Notes: a model not told the origin generated them from the letters alone. DNA of 64,000 bases from Kordia antarctica (GCF_009901525.1 NZ_CP019288.1:1951501-2015500), one strand, 5' to 3'; positions 9,410 to 17,624 are shown, counted from the stretch's first letter. Program-made: numbers and translations.

Positions 9410-9482
9410 TTTTTGCTGATTTGTTGATTTGTTCTTTTGTTTATTTGGTTTTTCGTTTGTTTGTTGATTTGTTCGTTTGTTA
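9410..9482 (+). repeat. TTGTTGATTTG-type low-complexity repeat, right of GNAT gene
   Basis: Copies of TTGTTGATTTGTTC and TTTGTTTGT directly abut the 5' end of the GNAT coding region and mirror the array at 8869-8945. The expected start codon of the GNAT gene falls at its border. Confidence 0.65.
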
Positions 9483-9484
9483 TT

Positions 9485-9580
9485 CGTCTTTGCGAGGTGA
9501 AACCGAAGCAATCTGTTTCAAAGAGAACACTGAGCTCAATCAGAAGCAGACTACCACTTCGCATACTCCTCGTAGTGACG
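9485..9580. repeat. GTCATTGCGAGG-type palindromic intergenic repeat
   Basis: The left arm CGTCTTTGCGAGG...CGAAGCAATCTG (9485-9515) pairs with the right arm CAGACTACCACTTCGC...CCTCGTAGTGACG (9547-9580). This is a degenerate copy of the long hairpin repeat family with ends GTCATTGCGAGG that is dispersed in many bacteria. Confidence 0.7.
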
Positions 9581-9862
9581 TATGTTTTTAGTTGAAAGGT
9601 TTATGAGTTTATTCCATTGTGTAAATAATTCACATACCAACACTTCGACTCTGCTCAGTGTCCGCATTCTAATTCCAACCCCAAAGTTTCTAAAGTCGAA
9701 CTTTTTGATAACTGATTTAAAAGCTATCAACTTATTACAAAAGAACATACGGACTTGCACATTATGTCTTAAAATCAAAAAACAGTGTCGATACACAACC
9801 TTGAATCATTGAATTTTTAAATCATTGAATTGAGCGAAGCGATACTAAGAGCGACAGCGAGT
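9581..9862. other. Non-coding stretch with repeat fragments
   Basis: About 280 bp without a credible gene. It contains another common intergenic repeat fragment (CTTCGACTCTGCTCAGTGTC near 9645-9664) and AATCATTGAATT direct repeats near 9800-9830. No terminator with a good T-run is seen for the adjacent glutamine synthetase gene. Confidence 0.5.
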
Positions 9863-12046
9863 CTATCTCGTAAATAATAATTCTCTATATTTTACTAATG
9901 GCCAAATGTTGTCATCCACCAATAATTCTAGTTTGTCACAGTGGTAGCGAATTTCTTCAAAATACGGTCGCACGTTATTGCAATAGGCTTCTGCTGCTTT
10001 TTGACCTTTCAAATGGTTTGCTTTTTTGCGTTCCTCAGTCATCGCATTCACTTTTGAGTTGATTCCTGCAATATGCTCAGAAATTTTCTCGATTAAGTCA
10101 ATTTGCTCTGCTGCTAATTTTTTGAAATCATCTCCAAAAATATTTTTCAATCCACTTACATTTTCAATTAATGTGTTTTGATAGCGAATTGCCGTTGGAA
10201 TTACATGATTTCGAGCAATATCGCCTAAAACTCGTCCTTCAATTTGAATCCGCAACATATATTCATCCAATTCAATTTCATGACGCGCTTCTACTTCTAC
10301 TTTGCTCATTACGTCCATTTCTTCATATAAGTCAAACGCTTTTTTAGAAATTTGAGCTTTTAAAGCTTCTGGCGTATTTTTATTATTACTTAATCCTCTT
10401 TTTTTAGCTTCTTTTTCCCAAGCTTCTCCATATCCATTTCCTTCGAAACGAATTTTTTTAGAATCCTTGATATATTCACGTAAGATATTAAAAACGGCTT
10501 CGTCTTTCTTTAAATCTTTTTCTGCAATTAAAACATCAACCTCAACTTTAAAATCTTTTAATTGTTTTGCAATGATCGTATTTAAAACCGTCATTGGACC
10601 TGCGCAATTTGCTATAGATCCTACTGCGCGTAATTCAAATTTGTTTCCTGTAAAGGCAAATGGCGACGTTCTGTTTCTATCCGTATTGTCTAATAAGATT
10701 TCAGGAATTTTACCAACAATGTTTAGTTTTAAGTCTGTTTTTTCTTCTGGAGATAATTTTCCTTTGGTTACGTTTTCTAATTCATCTAAAACTGCAGATA
10801 ATTGCGATCCGATGAATACCGAAATTATTGCTGGCGGCGCTTCGTTTGCTCCTAAACGGTGATCGTTGCTAGCACTGGCAAAAGCGGCTCTGATCAATTC
10901 TTCATTGTCATGAACTGCTTTAATTGTGTTTACGAAGAACGTTAAGAATTGTAAGTTCTTCATCGGAGTTTTTCCAGGACTTAGTAAGTTAACACCTGTA
11001 TTTGTTGCCAATGACCAGTTGTTATGTTTTCCAGAACCGTTGATTCCTGCAAATGGTTTTTCATGGAATAATACTTTAAATTGGTGACGCTGTGCCACTT
11101 TTTCCATCACATCCATTAATAAGGAGTTGTGGTCTACGGCTAAGTTTGCTTCTTCAAAAATTGGTGCTAATTCAAACTGGTTTGGTGCAACTTCATTGTG
11201 GCGCGTTTTTACAGGAATTCCCAATAACATACATTCGTTTTCTAAGTCGCGCATGTAACTCATTACTCTGTTTGGAATTGATCCAAAATAATGATCGTCT
11301 AATTGTTGTCCTTTTGCAGGAGAATGTCCTAATAAGGTTCTTCCTGTTAAGGTAATATCTGGTCGTGCTGCTGCTAATGCAGAATCAATTAAGAAATATT
11401 CTTGTTCCCATCCTAAAGATGCGTTTACTTTTGAAACATTCTTGTCGAAGTATTTACAAACTGCTGTTGCTGCATTGTCTACGGCTTGTAACGCTCTTAA
11501 TAATGGTGCTTTATTGTCTAACGCTTCTCCTGTATAAGCTACAAAAATAGTTGGAATACATAAGGTTGTTCCGTATACAAATGCTGGCGATGTTGGATCC
11601 CAAGCGGTATAACCTCTGGCTTCAAATGTGTTCCGAATTCCTCCGTTTGGAAAACTTGACGCATCAGGCTCTTGTTGCACTAATTGTCCGCCACCAAATT
11701 TTTCCATCGCGCGTCCGTTGCCAATCGTTTCAAAAAACGCATCATGCTTTTCTGCAGTTGCGCCTGTTAATGGCTGAAACCAATGTGTGTAATGCGTTGC
11801 TCCTTTACTAATTGCCCATGCTTTCATTCCTGTAGAAATATGATCTGCAATTTTTCTATCGATTTTAGATCCAAATTCTATTGCGTTCATTACACTCTTG
11901 TATGCATCTTTTGTAAGATGTTGCAACATTGCGTGTTCATTGAATACATTTTTGCCAAATAGTTCCGAACGAAGCCCTTTTTCTTCAATTTCAAGAGGTT
12001 TTCTGTTTAATGTTTCTTTTAATGCATTAAATCTCAGCGTAGACAT
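9863..12046 (-). CDS. glnN: Glutamine synthetase type III
   Basis: A 727-aa GSIII, the long dodecameric form common in Bacteroidota. It makes glutamine from glutamate, ammonia and ATP in the cytoplasm. The GSIII N-terminal region (RFNALKETLNRKPLEIEEKG) and the signature GGGQLVQQEPDASSFPNGG (about residues 118-136) are present. The catalytic core shows GWEQEYFLID, KTRHNEVAPNQFELAPIFEE and NGSGKHNNWSLATNTG, followed by the long C-terminal helical extension specific to type III. It is transcribed divergently from a second glutamine synthetase of the eukaryote-like GSII type at 12236, sharing a 190-bp promoter region. Confidence 0.95.
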   Translation of the reverse strand: MSTLRFNALKETLNRKPLEIEEKGLRSELFGKNVFNEHAMLQHLTKDAYKSVMNAIEFGSKIDRKIADHISTGMKAWAISKGATHYTHWFQPLTGATAEKHDAFFETIGNGRAMEKFGGGQLVQQEPDASSFPNGGIRNTFEARGYTAWDPTSPAFVYGTTLCIPTIFVAYTGEALDNKAPLLRALQAVDNAATAVCKYFDKNVSKVNASLGWEQEYFLIDSALAAARPDITLTGRTLLGHSPAKGQQLDDHYFGSIPNRVMSYMRDLENECMLLGIPVKTRHNEVAPNQFELAPIFEEANLAVDHNSLLMDVMEKVAQRHQFKVLFHEKPFAGINGSGKHNNWSLATNTGVNLLSPGKTPMKNLQFLTFFVNTIKAVHDNEELIRAAFASASNDHRLGANEAPPAIISVFIGSQLSAVLDELENVTKGKLSPEEKTDLKLNIVGKIPEILLDNTDRNRTSPFAFTGNKFELRAVGSIANCAGPMTVLNTIIAKQLKDFKVEVDVLIAEKDLKKDEAVFNILREYIKDSKKIRFEGNGYGEAWEKEAKKRGLSNNKNTPEALKAQISKKAFDLYEEMDVMSKVEVEARHEIELDEYMLRIQIEGRVLGDIARNHVIPTAIRYQNTLIENVSGLKNIFGDDFKKLAAEQIDLIEKISEHIAGINSKVNAMTEERKKANHLKGQKAAEAYCNNVRPYFEEIRYHCDKLELLVDDNIWPLVKYRELLFTR

Positions 12047-12061
12047 ATTTATTATTTTTTA

Positions 12062-12069
12062 CAAATATA
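12062..12069 (-). promoter_or_regulatory. -7 box for glnN
   Basis: TATATTTG on the minus strand, 16-23 nt upstream of the glnN ATG, matches TAnnTTTG. Confidence 0.6.
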
Positions 12070-12195
12070 TCAATTTTAGCATGGTTTTTTTGCATAAAAA
12101 TAATTATACCCTAAAAAAATAGGGGTTGTTAATAATTATTTGATAATTTACATAAATTTAACCTTCGATTTGAGCGGGTAGATTTAAAATTAATT

Positions 12196-12203
12196 TATAT
12201 TTG
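12196..12203 (+). promoter_or_regulatory. -7 box for the GSII gene
   Basis: TATATTTG, 33-40 nt upstream of the ATG at 12236, matches TAnnTTTG. The 126 bp between this box and the divergent glnN box is the likely regulatory interval for both synthetases. Confidence 0.65.
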
Positions 12204-12235
12204 CCTCCATAATTATTAATATCAATAGCACTATT

Positions 12236-13255
12236 ATGAGTAAAATTAAACTTGAATACATTTGGCTAGACGGTTATAGGCCAACTCAAAATTTGAGAAG
12301 TAAAACTAAAGTTGAAGAACATGAAGATTTTCAAGGAACTATAGAAGAGCTTGGTAATTGGTCTTTTGATGGTTCATCTACTCAGCAAGCTTCTGGAGGC
12401 GCATCAGATTGTTTATTAAAACCTGTTGCTATTTATCCAGATCCTGCAAGAGTGGACGGATATTTAGTTATGACGGAAGTTTTAAATGCAGATGGAACTG
12501 CACATAAATCTAACGGAAGAGCTGCTATTGAAGATGAAGATAACGACTTCTGGTTCGGTTTTGAGCAAGAGTATTTTATTATGGATACAGCAACTCAATT
12601 ACCACTTGGATTCCCAATTGGTGGATATCCAGGACCACAAGGAATGTATTATTGCTCGGTAGGTGGAAGAAATACACATGGTAGAGATTTTGTGGAAGAA
12701 CATGCAGATTTATGTATTGATGCAGGATTAAATTTTGAAGGAATTAACCAAGAGGTTGCTTCTGGACAATGGGAATTTCAATTATTTGCACAAGGAGCAA
12801 AAAAGGCTGGAGATGAAATTTGGATTGCTCGTTATTTATTAGACCGTTTAACTGAAAAGTACGGATATTATATTGAGTATCATCCAAAACCAGTAAAAGG
12901 TGATTGGAATGGTTCAGGAATGCATGCTAATTTCTCAAATACTGTTCTAAGAACTTGTGGTTCTCAAGAAACGTATGAGAAAATTTGTGAAGCATTCAGA
13001 CCAGTTGTAAAAGAACATATTGCAGTTTATGGTGAGTTTAACGATCAACGTTTAACTGGAGATCATGAAACTGCTTCTATAGATGACTTTAGTTACGGTG
13101 TTTCTGATAGAGGTGCTTCTATTCGTATTCCTATTATTACTGTAGAGAAAGGTTGGAAAGGTTGGTTAGAAGATAGAAGACCAGCATCAAATGGTGATCC
13201 TTATAAGATTGCTGGAAGAATTATAAAGACTGTAAAATCGGCTAATATTAGCTAG
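12236..13255 (+). CDS. Glutamine synthetase, GSII-like (beta-grasp domain)
   Basis: A 339-aa eukaryote-like glutamine synthetase. The N-terminal beta-grasp domain includes LEYIWLDGYRP and the loop NWSFDGSSTQQASG. The catalytic domain has WFGFEQEYFIMD, QWEFQLFAQGA, the ATP loop KGDWNGSGMHANFS, GDHETASIDDFSYG and the arginine-containing SDRGASIRIP motif. It lacks the adenylylation loop of GSI. It is divergent from glnN and followed by a strong terminator. A second, structurally unrelated synthetase class beside GSIII suggests differential expression with nitrogen status, which is inference. Confidence 0.94.
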   Translation: MSKIKLEYIWLDGYRPTQNLRSKTKVEEHEDFQGTIEELGNWSFDGSSTQQASGGASDCLLKPVAIYPDPARVDGYLVMTEVLNADGTAHKSNGRAAIEDEDNDFWFGFEQEYFIMDTATQLPLGFPIGGYPGPQGMYYCSVGGRNTHGRDFVEEHADLCIDAGLNFEGINQEVASGQWEFQLFAQGAKKAGDEIWIARYLLDRLTEKYGYYIEYHPKPVKGDWNGSGMHANFSNTVLRTCGSQETYEKICEAFRPVVKEHIAVYGEFNDQRLTGDHETASIDDFSYGVSDRGASIRIPIITVEKGWKGWLEDRRPASNGDPYKIAGRIIKTVKSANIS

Positions 13256-13279
13256 TTTCGATTTTATTAAACATACTAA

Positions 13280-13313
13280 AAAGAGCTTGCACAAAATGCA
13301 AGCTCTTTTTTTA
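13280..13313 (+). terminator. Rho-independent terminator after GSII gene
   Basis: A 12-bp perfect stem, AAAGAGCTTGCA / TGCAAGCTCTTT, with a CAAAA-type loop is followed by TTTTTT. Confidence 0.9.
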
Positions 13314-13344
13314 TACTATAGTTTTAATAACTAACCGTAATTCA

Positions 13345-13524
13345 CTAGTTATTACAATGAAGTGCGGAATGATCTTGTAAATAACATAGCTGTCTGTGAC
13401 GTGTTTTTGGATCAGGAAGCGGACTATGAGGTTTCCCTGGAACTCCTCCATTTACTTCTTGATAATTAACGCTTGAAATAGCTTTTTTGTTTAGGGCTAA
13501 TAACTTAAGATTTCGTTTTTTCAT
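13345..13524 (-). CDS. Short double-glycine leader peptide (putative RiPP/bacteriocin-like precursor)
   Basis: A 59-aa ORF, ATG at 13524. The leader is MKKRNLKLLALNKKAISSVN, then YQEVNGG with a double-glycine site at about residues 27-28. The predicted core of 31 residues begins VPGKPHSPLPDPKTRHRQ and has two Cys (CYLQDHSALHC), compatible with one disulfide or another modification. The Lys/Leu/Asn-rich leader with KKAIS and NGG is typical of Bacteroidota peptide precursors exported by C39-type ABC transporters. No modification enzyme or exporter is adjacent. The neighbours are GSII and a Na+/Ca2+ exchanger. Identification as a gene rests on leader features and length. Confidence 0.7.
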   Translation of the reverse strand: MKKRNLKLLALNKKAISSVNYQEVNGGVPGKPHSPLPDPKTRHRQLCYLQDHSALHCNN

Positions 13525-13683
13525 TATGAAAATTTTTATGATTTATATCTATATGGGTTTAAATCAAAAAAACATTACCCAAAAAAAGTCAAATAATAAT
13601 AAAAAGATATAAGACCGCTATGCTCTTAGAGTCAGGAATAAAGGCTTTATACGCACTATTTGATAAAATAATAATTTTCTTGT

Positions 13684-14631
13684 TTAAAAAACGAGATAGA
13701 TAAATAACACATAACTCAAAAATAACAATACACCTTCATAGCGTTCAATTCCAAACTTCTTCGGAATAAACGCCAACGGATATAGTATAAAGGCAAAACC
13801 TAACATCCAAAAAATATCTCTGGAAAGAATGGAAACTTCTACTACAGGAATGTCCGTAATAACAGCTGTTATACCTAATACAGAAGCAATATTGAATATG
13901 TTAGAACCGATTAAGTTTCCGAGCGAGATTGCTTTTTCATTTTTCATTGCAGCAATGACGGAAGCTGCTAATTCTGGTACACTCGTTCCGATAGCAATCA
14001 TAGTAATTGCAATAACTCCTTCTTTTACGCCCATTTCTATTGCAAATGCTTTTGCGCCTGCTACCAAAAATTCGGAACCAAAGTATAATGCTACGCCACC
14101 AATGGCTAACCAAGTGAATATTTTTAAGTATGATATTGTAGCAGCGACAGCGTCAATTTCTTCAATATCAACATCATCTTTGTTGTTTCTTGCGGAGCGA
14201 ATGAGTACAACTAAGAATACAATCAAGCAAATTAATAGAATAATTCCTTCTAAACGAGTTAATACATCATCGTTCCATAAAAAATAATAAATTAATAAGG
14301 AGAACGCCATTAATACTGGCCAGGTGAGCTTATAAAAAGTATTGTTGACTGCAATAGGTCCAATAATCGCTGTGATTCCTAATACGAGACCAAGATTGGC
14401 AATGTTAGAACCAATAACATTATTAATGGCAATTGCAGGCGAATCATTTAACGCAGCATTTACACTCACCAATAATTCGGGCGCAGATGTTGCAAACGAA
14501 ACTACTGTAAGACCGATGACCATTTTAGATATGTTCAATTTAAAAGACAATCCTACCGAAGCTCTTACTAGAAATTCTCCTCCAGCAACTAACAGAATTA
14601 ATCCTATAATTACATATGCTATGTTTTCCAT
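13684..14631 (-). CDS. Calcium/sodium antiporter (CaCA family, YrbG-like)
   Basis: A 315-aa inner-membrane exchanger with about ten hydrophobic helices. The two internally homologous alpha repeats are clear. The first contains GLTVVSFATSAPELLVSV and NNVIGSNIANLGLVLGI. The second contains AIGTSVPELAASVIAA and GNLIGSNIFNIASVLGI. The acidic residue of each SxPE motif is the expected ion-coordinating residue. An acidic cytoplasmic loop (KDDVDIEEIDAV) separates the halves. Expected to expel Ca2+ in exchange for Na+. It is a single gene, divergent from the BlaI-like regulator. Confidence 0.92.
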   Translation of the reverse strand: MENIAYVIIGLILLVAGGEFLVRASVGLSFKLNISKMVIGLTVVSFATSAPELLVSVNAALNDSPAIAINNVIGSNIANLGLVLGITAIIGPIAVNNTFYKLTWPVLMAFSLLIYYFLWNDDVLTRLEGIILLICLIVFLVVLIRSARNNKDDVDIEEIDAVAATISYLKIFTWLAIGGVALYFGSEFLVAGAKAFAIEMGVKEGVIAITMIAIGTSVPELAASVIAAMKNEKAISLGNLIGSNIFNIASVLGITAVITDIPVVEVSILSRDIFWMLGFAFILYPLAFIPKKFGIERYEGVLLFLSYVLFIYLVF

Positions 14632-14698
14632 TGCTAATTTTTTTTGCGAAGATACTATTTCCTATTAGATGTTAAATAAACTATAAAATTCGTTGTTT

Positions 14699-14741
14699 AA
14701 CTATTTTTATAGTTTAATAACTATTTTTTTAGTTATATTTG
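14699..14741 (+). promoter_or_regulatory. BlaI-type operators overlapping the promoter
   Basis: Two adjacent palindromes, AACTATTTTTATAGTT (14699-14714) and TAACTATTTTTTTTAGTTA-like (14718-14735), precede and overlap the -7 box TATATTTG (14734-14741). The arrangement fits autorepression by the downstream BlaI/MecI-like protein. The second palindrome would block RNA polymerase directly. Confidence 0.65.
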
Positions 14742-14760
14742 TGTTGAATTTATTTAAACT

Positions 14761-15120
14761 ATGCAAAAATTAACAAACAAAGAAGAAGAAATAATGCACA
14801 TCATTTGGCAGCTTGAAAAGGCTTTTGTGAAAGATGTACTAGCAGAAATTACTACGAAGAAGCCTCATTATAATACCTTATCCACAATTGTTCGGAATTT
14901 AGAAGAAAAAGGATATGTAAGTCACAATGCATACGGAAATACACATCAATATTATCCTGTGGTGACCAAAGAAGCATATCGTAAAAAGTATATGGATTCT
15001 GCAATTCAGCATTATTTTAATGATTCGTATAAGAATGTTGTTTCGTTTTTTGCGAAAGAAGAAAAAATCAGTGTAGACGATTTAAAAGAGATTATTAACC
15101 TTATTGAAAAAGAAAAATAA
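14761..15120 (+). CDS. BlaI/MecI/CopY-family winged-helix repressor
   Basis: A 119-aa transcriptional repressor. The N-terminal winged helix (LTNKEEEIMHIIWQLEKAFV, then HYNTLSTIVRNLEEKGYV) is typical of the family, and a helical C-terminus provides dimerisation. The stop codon overlaps the start of the M56 peptidase gene by one base (TAATG), so the two are translationally coupled. Family members are inactivated by cleavage after the membrane peptidase senses a signal. Palindromic operators at 14699-14735 suggest autoregulation. The signal here is unlikely to be beta-lactam, since no penicillin sensor domain follows. Confidence 0.92.
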   Translation: MQKLTNKEEEIMHIIWQLEKAFVKDVLAEITTKKPHYNTLSTIVRNLEEKGYVSHNAYGNTHQYYPVVTKEAYRKKYMDSAIQHYFNDSYKNVVSFFAKEEKISVDDLKEIINLIEKEK

Positions 15121-16844
15121 TGGACGAACTATTTATATTTTTCGCAAAAAGTGCTGGAATATTGCTACTGTTTCTAGGTGCCTATTTTTTATGGTTACGA
15201 AAAGAAACGTTCTTTAGCGGAAATCGTTTTTTCTTGTTAGCCGGAATGATCATTTCCTTAGTATTGCCTTTTTTGGTAATTACGAAATACGTTGAGATTC
15301 CAACATTGACAACTGCCGCGAATAACCTATTTGTGAATGCAGAAATTACTGTTGCGCAAGAAACTTCAATTTCTTGGATAGCTATTTTATTATTTGTATA
15401 TATTACAGGTGTTTTATTTTTCTTTGTCAAATTTTTGATAGAACTCACTTCGTTATGCAAATTACTTTGGACATCTACTATTTCACGAAGAGATGAACAG
15501 TTTATATATATTGAAACTACATCCACTTTTTCGCCGTTTTCATTTTTCAATTACATCGTATACAATCCTGCGTTGTATTCTGAAACTGAGTTGGCCGCGA
15601 TTTTAAAACATGAACAAGCGCACAGTCGACAATTACATTCCGTAGATGTTTTTGTGGCAAAGTTGTATTGCATCTTTATGTGGTTCAATCCGTTAGCGTG
15701 GTTTTACAAAAAGTTTATTTTACAAAATTTAGAATTTTTGGCAGATAGTTCAGCCATCAAACAAATACCTTCAAAAAAAGAATATCAACGTACATTATTG
15801 AAAGTTTCAGGTCATACGTATTGCCCTGCATTCACCAATAATTTTTATAATTCATTAATCAAAAAACGAATCGTTATGTTACAAAAAACACAATCAAAAC
15901 ATCTGAATCGATGGAAACAACTTCTTATTTTACCGTTGCTTATTGCATTTGTATTTCTGTTTAATACAGAAGTCATCGCAAAAGAAATTAGTTCTACAAT
16001 TCCAACTGCCGAAAAAGCTACTATTGAAGAAGTTGCTATGGGCGATTTAGTCGTAGTAATTACAAAAAACACTTCTATTGAAGAGTTGAAAGCGTATAAA
16101 AAAATGTTCTCTAAACAGGATATTAAAATGACATATAGTGATGTTGATTTTAATTCGAAAGGAGAAATTAGCCAAATTTCGTTAATCTTAACTTCCAAAA
16201 ACATGGAAGCTGCTAATGGCAAATTTAAAGCTGCCAAAGACAAAGCTATTACTGAAATTCAGTTGGGAAAACGCGGCAATGAATTGTTCATTAAATCAAG
16301 TGCATTTGAAAATATGGGCAAAGGAACTTACACATATAAAGTAACTTCTGAATATATTGAAGGTGATGATGAGGATCAAAAAATCATTATAAAATCGTCA
16401 GACGGAAGCAATGTAAAAGTAAATACATGGACGCACAAAGGTGACGTAAAAACGATTGATGTAAAGAAAGAAGGCGGAAAAGAAGTTATCATTGTCAATG
16501 GAAAAAATATAGCTGCAGACAAAATCATTGAAGAGGAAATTGAGATTAAAAACGGTGATGGAAACAGCTTTATTTTTGTTGGAACTTCAAACGATACAAA
16601 AGATAAAGACGTTGAAATAGAAATTATTAAAGAAGAAGATAATAAGATTGTCTTTAACAATTCTAACAATAAAAAGCCTCTAATTATAGTTGACGGAAAA
16701 ATAGTTGATGAAAGTAAGATGAAGAATTTGGATACTGACAAAATTGAAAGTGTTTCTGTCTTAAAAGGAAAATCTGCTACCGAAAAATACGGAGACAAAG
16801 GGAAAGATGGTGTGATTATTATTAAAACGAAGAAAAAGAAATAA
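15120..16844 (+). CDS. M56-family membrane metallopeptidase (BlaR1-like) with TonB-plug-like tail
   Basis: A 574-aa membrane protein partnered with the BlaI-like repressor. Four N-terminal helices surround the peptidase domain, with the zinc motif HEQAH at residues 164-168 and a downstream ENLEFLADSSA-type glutamate region. A further helix (LLILPLLIAFVFLFN, about 271-285) leads to a periplasmic domain of about 290 residues, which replaces the penicillin-binding sensor of BlaR1. Its C-terminal 50 residues (KIESVSVLKGKSATEKYG, DGVIIIKTKK) resemble the plug domain of TonB-dependent receptors. Expected to cleave or trigger cleavage of the repressor in response to an envelope signal. Confidence 0.9.
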   Translation: MDELFIFFAKSAGILLLFLGAYFLWLRKETFFSGNRFFLLAGMIISLVLPFLVITKYVEIPTLTTAANNLFVNAEITVAQETSISWIAILLFVYITGVLFFFVKFLIELTSLCKLLWTSTISRRDEQFIYIETTSTFSPFSFFNYIVYNPALYSETELAAILKHEQAHSRQLHSVDVFVAKLYCIFMWFNPLAWFYKKFILQNLEFLADSSAIKQIPSKKEYQRTLLKVSGHTYCPAFTNNFYNSLIKKRIVMLQKTQSKHLNRWKQLLILPLLIAFVFLFNTEVIAKEISSTIPTAEKATIEEVAMGDLVVVITKNTSIEELKAYKKMFSKQDIKMTYSDVDFNSKGEISQISLILTSKNMEAANGKFKAAKDKAITEIQLGKRGNELFIKSSAFENMGKGTYTYKVTSEYIEGDDEDQKIIIKSSDGSNVKVNTWTHKGDVKTIDVKKEGGKEVIIVNGKNIAADKIIEEEIEIKNGDGNSFIFVGTSNDTKDKDVEIEIIKEEDNKIVFNNSNNKKPLIIVDGKIVDESKMKNLDTDKIESVSVLKGKSATEKYGDKGKDGVIIIKTKKKK

Positions 16845-16867
16845 ATTTTTTCATCACAAGATTCAAC

Positions 16868-16901
16868 AAAGGCAAGTTTTAGTTAACTTGCCTTTTATTT
16901 T
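16868..16901 (+). terminator. Rho-independent terminator after the BlaI/M56 operon
   Basis: Stem AAGGCAAGTT / AACTTGCCTT with a short loop, followed by TTATTTTTTT. Confidence 0.85.
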
Positions 16902-16952
16902 TTTATCAATTGGTATTTAGTATCTTTAATTTTAAATTAAGATCATTTCGTC

Positions 16953-17105
16953 ATGAAAAAAAAGATGTTCACAATACTAGCGAAGTTGAACAAAATACTA
17001 TTGCCTTCTTTCTCCAAAAAACAATTGGATTTGGGAAAGGCAACAAAATTTCAATTAGCAATTATTGGCTGGCGTTATTACGTCACAACCAAAGCATTAG
17101 GTTAA
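16953..17105 (+). CDS. Conserved 50-aa flavobacterial protein (often mislabelled SsrA-binding protein)
   Basis: A short basic protein, MKKKMFTILAKLNKILLPSF followed by SKKQLDLGKATKFQLAIIGW and RYYVTTKALG. From memory, very similar proteins of about 50 aa occur across Flavobacteriaceae. They are labelled 'SsrA-binding protein' in databases but are far too short to be SmpB. It has an amphipathic basic N-terminus and a short hydrophobic patch. It reads in a different frame from the longer overlapping frame at 16910-17143, which lacks any family features. It lies between a terminator and tRNA-Arg. Function unknown. Confidence 0.75.
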   Translation: MKKKMFTILAKLNKILLPSFSKKQLDLGKATKFQLAIIGWRYYVTTKALG

Positions 17106-17186
17106 AAACAACATTTTTTATGCAAATGACTTATTGGACGTAATCAAAAATAAGTTTAAAAAAGATTCACTTTTTACACTTTATTG

Positions 17187-17217
17187 TTTGTAATTACTAT
17201 AAAAATAAATATATTTG
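17187..17217 (+). promoter_or_regulatory. Canonical Bacteroidota promoter of tRNA-Arg
   Basis: TTTG (17187-17190), a 19-nt spacer and TATATTTG (17210-17217) match the TTTG/TAnnTTTG consensus exactly. The tRNA begins 15 nt downstream. Confidence 0.85.
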
Positions 17218-17231
17218 CACCCACAAAAAAA

Positions 17232-17305
17232 GGCCTCGTGGCGCAACTGAATAGCGCACTTGATTACGGCTCAAGAGGTTACTGGTTTGAATCCAGTCGA
17301 GGTCA
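17232..17305 (+). tRNA. tRNA-Arg (anticodon ACG)
   Basis: A cloverleaf can be drawn. Acceptor GGCCTCG pairs with CGAGGTC. The D arm is GCGC...GCGC. The anticodon arm CTTGA-TTACGGC-TCAAG gives anticodon ACG. The T arm is ACTGG-TTTGAAT-CCAGT with discriminator A. No CCA is encoded. Confidence 0.95.
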
Positions 17306-17331
17306 CAATGAATCAAAAAAAGATTCAATAT

Positions 17332-17368
17332 GAAGCGAGTTTCAAAAATGAAGCTCGCTTCTTTTTTT
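17332..17368 (+). terminator. Terminator after tRNA-Arg
   Basis: Stem GAAGCGAG / CTCGCTTC, with an inner TTCA/TGAA pairing, followed by TTTTTTT. Confidence 0.85.
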
Positions 17369-17433
17369 GGAATGAAGTGTAGTATTGATTTTTTGATTCT
17401 CAAAGCGGAGCTTTATCTGAAAAGTGTTGAAAA

Positions 17434-17533
17434 CATCATTCTGAACTTGATTCAGAATCTCATTATATTGATTTTCAATGATTATGGGAAACCGAATCAA
17501 GTTCGGTTTGACGAAAATTCGACTTTTTAGACG
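17434..17533. repeat. Palindromic intergenic repeat (CTGAACTTGATTCAG type)
   Basis: The left arm around CATTCTGAACTTGATTCAG (17437-17455) mirrors the right arm around CCGAATCAAGTTCGGTTTG (17492-17510). A flanking TTTTTAGACGACCT (about 17524-17537) matches the outer arm of the repeat at 53363-53494. Another fragment, AGTCAAGTTCAGAATGACG, lies at about 17604-17622. The rest of the gap between the tRNA terminator and 17625 contains no gene. Confidence 0.7.
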
Positions 17534-17624
17534 ACCTCTTTTTATTTTAGTAAGTTTTTCGTTTTCAAAGCTGCTCTCTTTATCTGGATCATAAAATAAA
17601 CCAGTCAAGTTCAGAATGACGTTT

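Noticed and set aside
9582-9812. Overlapping plus and minus frames of about 80 codons between GNAT and glnN
   Set aside because: Low-complexity and repeat-derived translations with no recognisable protein.
16953-17105. SmpB (SsrA-binding protein) function
   Set aside because: The protein is 50 aa, whereas SmpB is about 150 aa with a beta barrel; the database label seems a carry-over error.
16910-17143. Longer overlapping frame of 77 codons
   Set aside because: It overlaps the 50-aa frame at 16953-17105, which matches a protein I remember as conserved in Flavobacteriaceae; the longer frame has no such features.
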